A stretch of DNA of 64,000 bases, from assembly GCA_016124195.1 (NCBI GenBank), contig WGOE01000009.1, forward strand, positions 62,001-126,000, written 5' to 3'. The stretch is from a bacterium. GTDB lineage: Bacteria; Pseudomonadota; Alphaproteobacteria; Rhodobacterales; Rhodobacteraceae. The position numbers and the translations under genes are program-made. This document shows positions 16,538-25,266 of this stretch, one piece after another. Every line of letters begins with the position of its first letter. Position 1 is the first letter of the stretch. The notes beneath the pieces are model-generated. The model did no database searches and was not told where the DNA came from. It saw nothing but the letters and a program-made list of their open reading frames with translations.

Positions 16538-17118
16538 CAGAAGGCCTCCATTCCGGCGCGGACGCGGGCGAGGAAGGCCTTACGCTGCGCTTCGGTGGCG
16601 TTGTTCATGTCATGCAGCGCGAAATAACGCGTCGGCCCGGTCTGGCTGACAAAGCGCAGCGACCGCGTGATGACCTTCCGCGGCGGATCGCCAGCCAGAA
16701 AGGTCTTGAGCCGGGTGCCGCCATAGGTGGTGACGGCGGCGAGCCTGCGGATGTTCTGCAGCCCGGGCCCGACTTTGCCGCCTTCAAGGTGAAACGAGAC
16801 GCCGGGCAGAAAGACCCGGTCAAAGAACCCTTTGAGGATTGCCGGATAGCCGTAATTCCACACGGGAAAGACCAGAACCAGCGCCTCGGCCGCCAGAAGC
16901 CGGTCGACATAGGCCTGCACCGGGCCGCAGTTGGTCGCCAGGTCGTGATAGCCGCGGCGCTCTGCGGCGCTCAGCACCGGATTGAAGCCTTCGGCGTAAA
17001 GGTCGCAGTCATCGACCTGCCAGCCCCCCTCTGCCAGCGTGCCGGTCACCGTCCGATGCAGGGCGGCCGAAAAGCTTTCTTCGCAAGGATGCGCAAAAAG
17101 GACAAACACGCGCTTCAT
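16537..17118 (-). CDS. NAD(P)H dehydrogenase/flavodoxin-fold protein (paralogue 2)
   Basis: Protein of 193 residues, same family as its downstream neighbour: VFVLFAHPCEESFSAAL phosphate loop and LVFPVWNYGYPAILKGFFDRVF cofactor region, plus the shared LYAEGFNPVLSAAE block (compare LYAEGFQPALTGAE in the other copy). The ATG at 17118 has GGAAAG ten bases upstream; a TTG at 17133 is possible. Its stop and the next ATG overlap as TGATG. A gap of about 100 bp separates it from the FAD oxidase upstream, the largest in the operon, so an internal promoter cannot be excluded. Confidence 0.82.
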   Translation of the reverse strand: MKRVFVLFAHPCEESFSAALHRTVTGTLAEGGWQVDDCDLYAEGFNPVLSAAERRGYHDLATNCGPVQAYVDRLLAAEALVLVFPVWNYGYPAILKGFFDRVFLPGVSFHLEGGKVGPGLQNIRRLAAVTTYGGTRLKTFLAGDPPRKVITRSLRFVSQTGPTRYFALHDMNNATEAQRKAFLARVRAGMEAF

Positions 17119-17220
17119 CTTCGGGCTTTCCAAACGGGCTGGCTTTCCAAAAGGCCGGATTTTCCAAAAGGGCCGGTTGTGTCAGGGCGTCATGCGCTGC
17201 ATCGCATGCATCGGGGCCTT

Positions 17221-18624
17221 TTATTCCGCGGCCTGTCGCATGCCGGGCCAGGCATACATACGATCATAGGCCCAATCAGGATTGTCCCAGGCGATCATCT
17301 TGCCGGGGTTGAGCAGGCCCTTGGGGTCGGCCTCGCGCTTGAAGGCAAGCTGGCGGTCGTCTACCGCCTGCCGTCCGCCTTCTTCCAGCGTGTAGCGATG
17401 CGGGTTGAAGATCATCGCCCCCATCGCCTCGTGGATGCGCACGATCTCGTCCAGCCGCGCCTCGGTGGTAAAGCGGACCAGCGTCAGCCCGCCCATGCCG
17501 ACAGCACCGCCCTGCCGGGTCACTTCGATATGCTGCATGAGTTCGGGGCCGAAGGCCGCGCGCACCTCTTCGACCAGCGCCAGCGGCCGTTCGGTGCCAT
17601 AGCCCACCTGCAGATAGGTGATCGAAGGGTCCACCTTCAGCGCGCGCAGGGTGGTGTGGTTCCAGCCGTATTCAAAGACATGGCCGGGGTCGCGCTCCCA
17701 CTCCGATGTGTCAGACCGATAGATCAGCCGGGCCGCGGCATGACGCGCGGCAAAGGTGGCAAAGCCGCCCATCGCATGGGGCGCCACCATCAGCGCCACC
17801 ACCGCCTCGCCCGGCCGCACATGCGGGCTGACGCGCTGGAAATAGTCCTGCGCGATCGGCGCCTCGAACACGGTGGCGAGCTTGATCAGGATGCCGTCCT
17901 GATGCGCGAGGTCAAAGGCAAAGCGGTTGGCCTCGGCAAAATCCGGAAAGGCCAGGAACATGCCGACCCAAGGATAGGCCGGCGCCAGCGGCATTTCGAG
18001 CTCGGTGATGATGCCGTTGGTGCCATAGGCGTGGCTCACGCGGTGCAACTCCTCGCCGGTGAATTCCAGGATGCGCGGTTCGGCCTCCATCGTCACCACG
18101 CGCAGGCGGATGATGTTGCCTAGATCGCGCAGGCCGCCCCAGCGCACGCTGCCGACCCCGCCCGAGCCGCCGGCAATGAAGCCCCCGATCGTTGCCGTGG
18201 CCCAGGTCGAGGAAAACATCCGCAACTCCTGCCCCGAATGCGCGATGCAGGCGGCGTCGATGTCCTTCAAGAGACACCCCGGTTCCACGATCACCCGGCC
18301 GGGGTGGATTTCCCGGACCGCGTTCATCTTGTTCAGATGCAGGATGCAGCCGCCCGCCAGCGGCATGGCCTGACCGTAATTGCCGGTGCCAGACCCCCGC
18401 GTCGTCACGGGCACATCATGGGCATGACAGACGCGCAGCACCTCGATCACCTCGGCCTCGGTGCGCGGCGAGACGGCGAAATCGGCCACCACATGATCGA
18501 GCCGGTCCTTCAGGACGGGCGAATACCAGAAGAAATCCCGGCTCTTGGCGCGCACCGAAGGCGGGTTCACGTCCAGGTCCAGATGGGACAGGGCGGCCTT
18601 GGCCGCGGCGATGTCGGGGGTCAT
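17221..18624 (-). CDS. FAD-binding oxidase (GlcD/VAO-type)
   Basis: Protein of 467 residues. The PCMH-type FAD domain covers about 40-215: TTRGSGTGNYGQAMPLAGG, then IVEPGCLLKDIDAA and FSSTWATATIGGFIAGGSGG, which wrap the FAD pyrophosphate. The C-terminal part ends with ADPKGLLNPGKMIAWDN, typical of D-2-hydroxyacid dehydrogenase/glycolate oxidase relatives. Such enzymes oxidise C-OH or C-N bonds using FAD. No covalent-flavin histidine is obvious. The start overlaps the amidohydrolase stop (ATGA). With a divergent RidA nearby, an amine/imine-type oxidation is an attractive reading, but the nearest family members act on hydroxyacids. Confidence 0.83.
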   Translation of the reverse strand: MTPDIAAAKAALSHLDLDVNPPSVRAKSRDFFWYSPVLKDRLDHVVADFAVSPRTEAEVIEVLRVCHAHDVPVTTRGSGTGNYGQAMPLAGGCILHLNKMNAVREIHPGRVIVEPGCLLKDIDAACIAHSGQELRMFSSTWATATIGGFIAGGSGGVGSVRWGGLRDLGNIIRLRVVTMEAEPRILEFTGEELHRVSHAYGTNGIITELEMPLAPAYPWVGMFLAFPDFAEANRFAFDLAHQDGILIKLATVFEAPIAQDYFQRVSPHVRPGEAVVALMVAPHAMGGFATFAARHAAARLIYRSDTSEWERDPGHVFEYGWNHTTLRALKVDPSITYLQVGYGTERPLALVEEVRAAFGPELMQHIEVTRQGGAVGMGGLTLVRFTTEARLDEIVRIHEAMGAMIFNPHRYTLEEGGRQAVDDRQLAFKREADPKGLLNPGKMIAWDNPDWAYDRMYAWPGMRQAAE

Positions 18625-19895
18625 GGCATCCTCATCAGGTCATCGAGTTCGGAATAATCGGGCAGGCTGCGGTCGATGGCGCGGCCCTGGCGCAGCACGA
18701 TGCGGTCGGCTTGCGGGCGGGCGAAAAGTTCGGTCCAGCTGCGCGCCCGGCAGATCACCAGATCGGCCGGCGCGCCGGGGGCAAGGCTTGGCGCGGCAAA
18801 GCCGCAGGCGCGCGCCGGGTTGGTCAGGAAGGCCGCCGTCCAGTCCGGGTCGGAATGGTCAAGATGGCCAATCCGCGTCGCCTCACGCATTACCTCCAGC
18901 ATGTCGAGATCGCCATAGGCGTAGAAAGGGTCGCGCGTGTTGTCCGAGGCGAAGCTGACATTGATGCCGCGCGCCTTCATCTCGTGCACCAGCGTGATGC
19001 CACGGTTGCGGGGCGTGCGGCGGGCGTGGCGGTCCTGCAGGTAAAGGTTGCACATCGGGAGCGAGACCACGTTGATGCCGGCCTTGGCCACAAGGTCCAG
19101 CGTCGCCAGCGCCTCGGCCTCGGGCATGGTCGAAAGCGAGCAGAGATGTCCAACCGTCACCGGCCGCGCAAAGCCGCGCGCCAGAACCATCTCGGCAATG
19201 CTGCGCAGGGTGTTGACCGTGGGGTCGAGCGTCTCATCCACGTGGAAATCCACCTCGAGCCCGCGTGCCTCGGCCGCGTCAAAGAAGGTGGTCAGGTGTT
19301 CCATCAGGCGTGGCACGGGGTAGGTGACGACGCCAAGGATGCCACCGCTTTCCGCCACGATGTCGGCGGTTTCGGTGAAGCCCGCCGCATCGGCGATATT
19401 GTCGATGCCCATCAGGCACGCGGCCTGCAAGTCGATCCTGCCCGCCCACCTTGCGCGCATTTCGCGAAATACCGGAAAGCTGATCGCCGTCTGCGGCGGC
19501 ACGGAATCGAGATGGGTGCGGATCGCCCCGGTGCCATGCGCATAGGCCGAGCGCAGCGCGAAATCCATCCGCTTGGCCACATCCTCGGCCGACCAGCTTT
19601 TCATTCGGTCACCACCAACGGCGCCCAAAGCTCCCTCGAACGAACCGTCCGGATTGGGCGTGCGCGGCCAGATATGGCCCTTGTCAAGATGGGTGTGCAT
19701 ATCGACAAAGGTCGGAAACACCATGGCGCCCCGCATGTCGACCGCCACGGCATCGTGCCGGTCGGCCACGATCCGCCCCCCTGCCAAGGTCAGGGCGCCG
19801 GGCAAGAGGTCGCCCGAGCCGACAAGGCAGCCCGGCAGCGTCAGATTTTCCAGCCGGATCACCGGGGCATCGGGCAGAGTCTTGAAATCGCTCAT
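18621..19895 (-). CDS. Cytosine deaminase-like metal-dependent amidohydrolase
   Basis: Protein of 424 residues. Metal and catalytic motifs of the CodA/AtzC branch: His67 and His69 in DMHTHLDKGH, His218 in DFHVDETLD with the acid Glu221, His250 in TVGHLCSLS and Asp318 in FASDNTRDPF. These match cytosine deaminase, isocytosine/creatinine deaminase and N-isopropylammelide hydrolase; reaction is hydrolytic removal of an exocyclic amine from an N-heterocycle. The gene starts directly after the permease stop, inside a transporter-plus-catabolic operon. Cytosine itself is unlikely to be the only candidate because the importer is of NitT/TauT/thiamine-precursor type rather than CodB. Confidence 0.82.
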   Translation of the reverse strand: MSDFKTLPDAPVIRLENLTLPGCLVGSGDLLPGALTLAGGRIVADRHDAVAVDMRGAMVFPTFVDMHTHLDKGHIWPRTPNPDGSFEGALGAVGGDRMKSWSAEDVAKRMDFALRSAYAHGTGAIRTHLDSVPPQTAISFPVFREMRARWAGRIDLQAACLMGIDNIADAAGFTETADIVAESGGILGVVTYPVPRLMEHLTTFFDAAEARGLEVDFHVDETLDPTVNTLRSIAEMVLARGFARPVTVGHLCSLSTMPEAEALATLDLVAKAGINVVSLPMCNLYLQDRHARRTPRNRGITLVHEMKARGINVSFASDNTRDPFYAYGDLDMLEVMREATRIGHLDHSDPDWTAAFLTNPARACGFAAPSLAPGAPADLVICRARSWTELFARPQADRIVLRQGRAIDRSLPDYSELDDLMRMP

Positions 19896-20768
19896 CTATA
19901 CGTCCCGCTTCACAGCGCTTTCATGCCACTTGTGCAGCAAGAACCAGTTGAGGGCGGTGGTCACCATGAAGATCACCACGCCAAGGAAGGCAATCAGGAA
20001 CAGGGCTGCAAACATCCGCGGGATGTTGAGCCGATACCCCGCCTCCAATATGCGGAAGGCGAGGCCCGAGCCGATCCCGCCGGTGCCTGCGACATATTCG
20101 GCCACCACCGCGCCGATCAGGCTCAAGCCACCGGCGATGCGCAAGCCACCCAGGAAATAGGGCAGGGCCGAGGGCAGTTGCAGATAGCGCAAGCGCTGCC
20201 AGCGGCTCGCCCGGTAGATCGTCATCAGGTCGCGCAGGTTGTGATCGGCGGATTTGAGGCCCAGCGTGGTATTGGCCAGGATCGGAAAGAAGGCCACGAC
20301 CCAGGCGCAGATCAGGAGCGCCACGATCCGGTTGTCGACATAGATGAAGATCAGGGGCGCCACCGAGACGATGGGCGTGACCTGCAGGATGACGGCGTAA
20401 GGGAAGAACGCCATCTCGGCGAATTTGCTCTGGGTGAAGAGGATCGCCAACGCCACCCCGCCGATGACCGCCACGCTCAACGCCATCAGGGTGATCTTCA
20501 GCGTCACCAGCATCGAAGGGAACAGCGTGCCCCAATCCTTGACCAGGGTCTCGGCCACCAGCCCCGGCGAGGGCAGGATGTAATGCGGGATGTGGTTGAT
20601 CGCCACCACCCGGTCCCAACCATACAGCGTAAGAACCACCACGATCGTCGGCAGCGCCCATTTGCCCACCGCCTCGAGCCTTTTGGCGCGGGCGTGGCGT
20701 TCTTCCTCGGCGTCGAAGGCCGCGCCGTCGATCACCGTCTCGCTCGGCCTGTCATCGGCAAGGCTCAT
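19896..20768 (-). CDS. ABC transporter permease, NitT/TauT/SsuC family
   Basis: Protein of 290 residues with about six hydrophobic segments between residues 30 and 285. The coupling EAA-like loop reads IYRASRWQRLRYLQLPSALP (about 180-200), typical of SsuC/TauC/ThiX permeases. It overlaps the ATPase gene by four bases and abuts the amidohydrolase gene. It forms the membrane channel of the importer with the flanking ATPase and periplasmic binding protein. Related systems carry sulfonates, nitrate, hydroxymethylpyrimidine/formylaminopyrimidine or riboflavin; the amidohydrolase downstream favours a heterocyclic substrate. Confidence 0.88.
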   Translation of the reverse strand: MSLADDRPSETVIDGAAFDAEEERHARAKRLEAVGKWALPTIVVVLTLYGWDRVVAINHIPHYILPSPGLVAETLVKDWGTLFPSMLVTLKITLMALSVAVIGGVALAILFTQSKFAEMAFFPYAVILQVTPIVSVAPLIFIYVDNRIVALLICAWVVAFFPILANTTLGLKSADHNLRDLMTIYRASRWQRLRYLQLPSALPYFLGGLRIAGGLSLIGAVVAEYVAGTGGIGSGLAFRILEAGYRLNIPRMFAALFLIAFLGVVIFMVTTALNWFLLHKWHESAVKRDV

Positions 20769-21559
20769 GCGTGTGCCTCCTCTTCGCCCATCGCTTCCAT
20801 CAGCGCCTCGGAGGTTTCGCGTGCGATCTCGCCGTATTTGGCCGAGGTTCGGAAGGCCAACCCACGCGGATAGGGCTCGTCCAGTGTCAATTCCTTGACC
20901 ACCCGTCCCGGGCGCGGCGCCATCACGAGGATGCGGTCCGACAGAAAGACCGATTCAAAGACCGAATGGGTCACGAAGATGATCGTGCAGCCGATTTGCG
21001 CCTTGAGCGTCAAAAGGTCGTTGTTCAGCTTCTGCCGGGTGATTTCGTCCAGCGCGGCAAAGGGTTCGTCCATCAGGATCAGGCGCGGGTTGGTCACGAG
21101 CGCCCGCGCGATCGAAACGCGCATCTTCATGCCCCCCGACAATTCGCGCGGATAGCTGCCGGCGAAATTCTCAAGCCCCACCAGCGCCAGCACCTCCTCG
21201 ATGCGGCCCCTCACCGAGGCCAGCGATTGGCCGCGCAGGCGAAAGGGCAGCCAGACGTTCTGCAACACGGTGGCCCAGGGCATCAGGGTCGGCTCCTGGA
21301 ACACCACGCCAAGGTCATCGGTGCCTTGCCCGCCCTCCCAGATGATCCGGCCCGCCGTGGGGCGCATCAGGCCCGCGATCAGGCGCAGTGCGGTGGATTT
21401 GCCACAGCCCGACGGGCCCAGAAGCGAGATCAGGTCCCCCTCGTTCACCGTCAGCGACATGCGGCGCAGGGCGTGGACCTGGCCGTTGAAGGTCTTGTCC
21501 ACGCTTTGCATGCGCAGGATGGCGGGGCGTTCGCCCAGGGGTCTGATCTCGCGTGCCAC
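20765..21559 (-). CDS. ABC transporter ATP-binding protein, NitT/TauT/SsuB family
   Basis: Protein of 264 residues from a GTG start preceded by AAGGA. Walker A is GPSGCGKST, the Q-loop lies in VVFQEPTLMPWATVLQNV, the signature is LSGGMKMRVSIARAL, Walker B is LILMDEPFAALDE and the H-loop is VTHSVFESVFL. The C-terminal TLDEPYPRGLAFRTSAKYGEI is usual in the SsuB/TauB family. It powers the importer encoded with the flanking binding protein and permease. Confidence 0.92.
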   Translation of the reverse strand: MAREIRPLGERPAILRMQSVDKTFNGQVHALRRMSLTVNEGDLISLLGPSGCGKSTALRLIAGLMRPTAGRIIWEGGQGTDDLGVVFQEPTLMPWATVLQNVWLPFRLRGQSLASVRGRIEEVLALVGLENFAGSYPRELSGGMKMRVSIARALVTNPRLILMDEPFAALDEITRQKLNNDLLTLKAQIGCTIIFVTHSVFESVFLSDRILVMAPRPGRVVKELTLDEPYPRGLAFRTSAKYGEIARETSEALMEAMGEEEAHA

Positions 21560-21621
21560 GCGCGGCTGTCCTTTTCGGTCATTTACAAAAGGAGGGCGCG
21601 GCCTGTCGCACCCGCCAGGAT

Positions 21622-22626
21622 CTAGTGCTTGAGGTCCATGCCGACACCCTGATCGACGAAGGCCAGGGTATAGGATTTCTTGATGTCGATGCCGTCCTTG
21701 ATTACGCCGGCGCCGACCATGTCCTTGTAGAACCGCTCCATATGCGCGTCGGTCATGGCGCCGATGCCCATCTTTTCGGTATCGCCCGAATCCACGATGC
21801 CATATTCCTTCATCTTGGCAATCGAGAAGGCGATCTGTTCGTCCGACATGTCAGGATTGTCCTTCTTGATCATGTCATTGGCGGCCTTGTTGTCGCCGTA
21901 GAGGTAATTGTACCAGCCCTTGATCGACCCATCGACAAAGCATTTGACCACTTCGGGCTTGGTTTCCACCGTGGATTGCAGGGTCTGGATCATCGTCGAA
22001 TAGGAATTATAGCCGTTGTCGGCCAGCAGCCAGAGGTCGGCATCCCAGCCCGCCTCTTTCTTCACGGCCAGAGGTTCCGAGGTGATATAGCCCTGCATCC
22101 CCGATTTCTCGTCGGCGATGAAGGGGGCGGCGTTGAAGGTATAGACCTTGCGCTGTTCCTCGGTGAAGCCAAGGCTCTTGATCATCCACTGGTAATAGCC
22201 GGTATAGCCGCCGTCCGAGATGTAGAGGGTCAGGTTCTTGAGGTCGGCAAAGGTCTTGGCCACGCCCGGATGGGTCAGGATGACCTGCGGGTCCTTCTGG
22301 AAGATCGCCGCCACATTGACGAGCGGCAGGCCCTGATCGACGCCGTCAAAGGCATCCAGCACGCCGCCCATGTAGAAATCGATCTTGCCGGCCAGCATCA
22401 GCGCCTGGTTGTTGACCGAAGGCCCGCCCGGCACGATGGTCACATCCAGCCCGCAGGCGGCATAGGTGCCATCGGCCACCGCCTGATAGAAGCCGCCATG
22501 TTCGGCCTGTGCCACCCAGTTGGTGCCATAGGTCACGGCGGTATTTGCCAGAACGGGCGTGGCCAGTGCTGTGGCCACAACTGCGGCCAACGCGCGCGAC
22601 GACGGGGTCGCAAAATGGGACATCAT
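21622..22626 (-). CDS. ABC transporter substrate-binding protein, NMT1/SsuA/THI5-like
   Basis: Protein of 334 residues from the ATG at 22626, chosen for GGAGG six bases upstream; the frame to 22653 lacks such a site. An N-terminal signal peptide (ALAAVVATALATPVLA, cleavage about before NTAVTYG) exports it to the periplasm. The mature part has the NMT1 pattern: TNWVAQAEHGGFYQAVADG, YAACGLDVTIVPGGPSVNNQ and MLAGKIDFYMGG. This group binds hydroxymethylpyrimidine relatives, sulfonates, riboflavin or nitrate. First gene of the eight-gene operon reading to 15111 and divergent from ridA; I saw no convincing riboswitch in the 225-bp leader. Confidence 0.88.
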   Translation of the reverse strand: MMSHFATPSSRALAAVVATALATPVLANTAVTYGTNWVAQAEHGGFYQAVADGTYAACGLDVTIVPGGPSVNNQALMLAGKIDFYMGGVLDAFDGVDQGLPLVNVAAIFQKDPQVILTHPGVAKTFADLKNLTLYISDGGYTGYYQWMIKSLGFTEEQRKVYTFNAAPFIADEKSGMQGYITSEPLAVKKEAGWDADLWLLADNGYNSYSTMIQTLQSTVETKPEVVKCFVDGSIKGWYNYLYGDNKAANDMIKKDNPDMSDEQIAFSIAKMKEYGIVDSGDTEKMGIGAMTDAHMERFYKDMVGAGVIKDGIDIKKSYTLAFVDQGVGMDLKH

Positions 22627-22851
22627 GAGCCTCCGATGATTCTGATGTGTCAAGATTAGGCTCTGGCGCCGCCAGCTCTGGTATTGCGCTGCGTTTTTCG
22701 GCGCGACAGGACAGGGCGCGATGATTTATTGGGCGCATTCCGGCTTTGACGCCCCGCAAACAGGCGGAGTTTGGCTGGGCCACCGGCAGGCTCTGGCGTT
22801 CTGGCTGCAAACCGGCTGGCCTTGGGCGACCCCTGCCAAGGAGGATGAAAG

Positions 22852-23244
22852 ATGAAGGAACTGACCCCCGCGACAATCCGGCGCCCCTTTGCCCGCTATG
22901 CCCATGGGGTCGAGGTGCCGCGAGGCGCGCGGCTGGTGCTGACCTCGGGCCAGTTGGGCATCGCTGCGGACGAAACCGTGCCTGTGGAGGCCCGCGCGCA
23001 GGCCGATCTGTGCTTTGCCGCCTGTGCCGCCATCCTCGCCGAGGCGGGCATGGGGCCGGCCGATGTGGTGCGCATCAACGCCTTCGTCACCGACCGCGCC
23101 CATATGGCCGCCTATATGGCCGCCCGCGATGCCTGGCTGGCCGATGTGACCCGGTTGCCAGCCTCGACCCTGGTGATCGTCTCGGGCTTCACCCGGCCCG
23201 AGTTCAAGGTCGAGGTTGAAGTCACGGCAGCCCGCATGGACTGA
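22852..23244 (+). CDS. RidA/YjgF-family enamine/imine deaminase
   Basis: Protein of 130 residues of normal RidA length. The core motif VVRINAFVTDRAHMAAYMAARDAWLAD and the C-terminal STLVIVSGFTRPEFKVEVEVTAAR match the family; the residue at the RidA catalytic-arginine position appears to be the R of FTRPEFKVE, so deaminase activity is plausible. Start ATG at 22852 with AAGGAGGAT directly upstream. It is divergent from the N-heterocycle operon. RidA proteins hydrolyse reactive imines or aminoacrylates, which fits a flavin-dependent C-N oxidation step next door (inference). In pyrimidine-degrading operons (Rut) a RidA homologue is also present. Confidence 0.85.
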   Translation: MKELTPATIRRPFARYAHGVEVPRGARLVLTSGQLGIAADETVPVEARAQADLCFAACAAILAEAGMGPADVVRINAFVTDRAHMAAYMAARDAWLADVTRLPASTLVIVSGFTRPEFKVEVEVTAARMD

Positions 23245-23318
23245 CGACCGCCATCACTGACATACGTCTTCATCGACTGGCGCCCCCATTCGGCGGCGCA
23301 CGGAGTGCCTGCCAGGTT

Positions 23319-25121
23319 TCAGCCCAGGACACCCGACAATTCGCTCAGCATCTTTTGGGCGGTCGAGGTCACTGCGACCGACAAGAAGCCGTTCGACGTG
23401 TCGACATCCTTGAAGAAATCGCGCTGCAGCACAGCCTTGTATTCCTCAATCAGGCCGCGCGCCTCGACCTTCAGCTTGTCGCGCGCATCGCCCGTGTCCG
23501 AACTGACGATCTCGGCCAGCTTGGTTTCGAGCCGCGTGTCGAGCCCCTCGATATAGGTCATCAGGGCGCCGTCGACCTTGAGGTCGCTGGTCGGAACCCC
23601 GGCCGCCGCCAGGACCCGCGAGATTTCGGCCTCGAGTTTGGACAACTCGTCCTTGATGCTGCGCCGGGTGAACATCCAGTTCAGCCGCGCCGTGGCGAAG
23701 GGTTTGACATCGGGGGGAACCTCGGCCTCGAAATTCGACTTGTCCTGGCTGAGGCCCGCCGCGATCATCGCCTCGACCCGGCCGAGGTTGGCCATCGCCT
23801 TGGCGTGGTCGGCGGCGGGGATGCTATCCACCACCATGTTGAACAGATTGTTCAGTGCGTTGACATCGGCCACCATGCCGGCCGAGGCCGCGCGGGCGAC
23901 CATCGGCGCCAGACGGTCCACCTCGGCCTGCTGTTTCAGGCCATCCTGGACCCGCTTCAGCCCGGCCATCGCCTTTTCGGCCTCGCCCTTGCCAACATCG
24001 GCCTCGGCGGTGTCCAGCACGTTCATCATCGCGTCATGGGCATCGCCGGCGCTTTTCGCCTGGACCTGCGCGCGCAAGGCCGCCACGGCCTTGGTGAGGC
24101 CCGCTGACCTCGTGTCGGGGCCGGGCGTCGGTTCGGGTGTGGCCTCGGGCTGGGGCTGCGAGGTCGTGGTCGGTTGCGGGGTCGTCTGCCCCGCCGCGCC
24201 GACCCGGATCAGGGCGGTTTCGATCTGGCCGACAGTCTGGGCCGCCTTGGGCAGATCGCCGCCCTTCATCAGATCGACGCCGGCCTGATACATCTGGTTC
24301 AGCTTCTCGCCGATCGGACCCGTCAACCCGGCAAGCTGCGGTTTGATCGCGGCCAGCCGGCGCACCAGGTCCTTGGGGTCGATGGGCTTGCCGGTCGCAT
24401 CGGTGGGGGCGGCTGTGCCGCCTTCGGGCGCAGTGGGCCGCGGCGGCGGCGGAGGCGCGAGCAGCCCCATCAGGCTGGGCAGCGCCTTCAGCGCCTCTTC
24501 GAACTGGGCCGCATTGACCTTGCCCATGATGAAATCGCGCAGCTTGCTCAGCTTGCCGGCCAGTTCATCGCCCTTGGCAATGGCGGCCGCGACCCGTCCC
24601 TCGACGGTGGACCAGGCCATTTCCCAGTTGCTGCGGGCCTCGTTGGTTTCCGGGACGGTCTGTCCGCCGGTTTCCGCGACGGGTTCGTCGGTGCCCTCGC
24701 GCTCGGTCTGTTCCTCTTCGGTCGTGGTGCCGCCGCTTGGTCCCGGCCCGCCGGCGTTGGCATCGTCGCCCTCCTCGGGCAGCGCCTTGCCCGAAGGGTC
24801 GATCACGGTGACCGAGGTGAAGGCCATGTCCACCGATTTGAAGAATTTCTTCAGATGGATGCCAAGGCCTACCGGCGGGTCTTCGAGGCAGTTGAAGGTG
24901 GCCGATTTGCCATCCACCGTAAAGGTCCCGATGGCCACCTTGGAGGTTTCGCCATCGGCCTTGACCAGCCGGCCCAGCATCGACGGGTCGCGTTTCTTGT
25001 GCAGCTTGACCTCGGCGCCTTCGGGCTTCTTGCCGAAGCAGACACCGATGTTGACCGGGCCCTTCTTGGCGAAGGCGAGCATTTCCTTCAGTTCCTTGAG
25101 GTACTCTTCCGTCTTGGCCAT
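23319..25121 (-). CDS. Unrecognised 600-residue helical repeat protein with Pro/Thr-rich linkers
   Basis: I do not recognise this family. Residues 1-115 form a compact start with KKGPVNIGVCFGKKPEGAEV, HKKRDPSMLGRLVKADGE and a GIHLKKFFKSVDMAFTSVTV end. An acidic Gly/Thr/Glu-rich linker covers about 116-165. From about 170 there are several helical hairpins with the pattern L..L...a..ai..GD..kA...l..le..L, separated by a proline run (about 238-250) and a Pro/Thr/Gln linker (about 335-362). The last 115 residues are again helical (LSKLEAEISRVLAAAGVP). No signal peptide, membrane helix or enzyme motif. It lies 145 bp downstream of the DUF815 ATPase. It could be a cytosolic scaffold or an effector-like protein; function unknown. 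Confidence 0.8.
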   Translation of the reverse strand: MAKTEEYLKELKEMLAFAKKGPVNIGVCFGKKPEGAEVKLHKKRDPSMLGRLVKADGETSKVAIGTFTVDGKSATFNCLEDPPVGLGIHLKKFFKSVDMAFTSVTVIDPSGKALPEEGDDANAGGPGPSGGTTTEEEQTEREGTDEPVAETGGQTVPETNEARSNWEMAWSTVEGRVAAAIAKGDELAGKLSKLRDFIMGKVNAAQFEEALKALPSLMGLLAPPPPPRPTAPEGGTAAPTDATGKPIDPKDLVRRLAAIKPQLAGLTGPIGEKLNQMYQAGVDLMKGGDLPKAAQTVGQIETALIRVGAAGQTTPQPTTTSQPQPEATPEPTPGPDTRSAGLTKAVAALRAQVQAKSAGDAHDAMMNVLDTAEADVGKGEAEKAMAGLKRVQDGLKQQAEVDRLAPMVARAASAGMVADVNALNNLFNMVVDSIPAADHAKAMANLGRVEAMIAAGLSQDKSNFEAEVPPDVKPFATARLNWMFTRRSIKDELSKLEAEISRVLAAAGVPTSDLKVDGALMTYIEGLDTRLETKLAEIVSSDTGDARDKLKVEARGLIEEYKAVLQRDFFKDVDTSNGFLSVAVTSTAQKMLSELSGVLG

Positions 25122-25266
25122 GATCGATCATCTCCAAAGTCAGGGACTTGCACCGCGTCGCAACCGGCCGGGCCGGTTGATTCTGCCTGTCATCGGGAAC
25201 ACTCTAACAACTGCATGGCCTTACGCCAACGACAGGATTGCCCTGCACGCCGCCGACCTGCCGCGC

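Noticed and set aside
18192-20873. An 893-codon plus-strand frame across the amidohydrolase and permease genes
   Set aside because: Antisense shadow: its translation is Arg/His/Gly-rich, while the minus strand has clear family motifs and overlapping gene junctions.
22627-22851. Riboswitch before the NMT1-type importer (thiamine, purine, guanidine types considered)
   Set aside because: I found none of the conserved core motifs or a suitable hairpin set; only a ribosome site and a TTGACA too close to the start.
23355-24288. Plus-strand frames opposite the 600-residue protein
   Set aside because: Their sequences are His/Arg/Ser-rich shadows; the minus strand has consistent helical periodicity and linkers.
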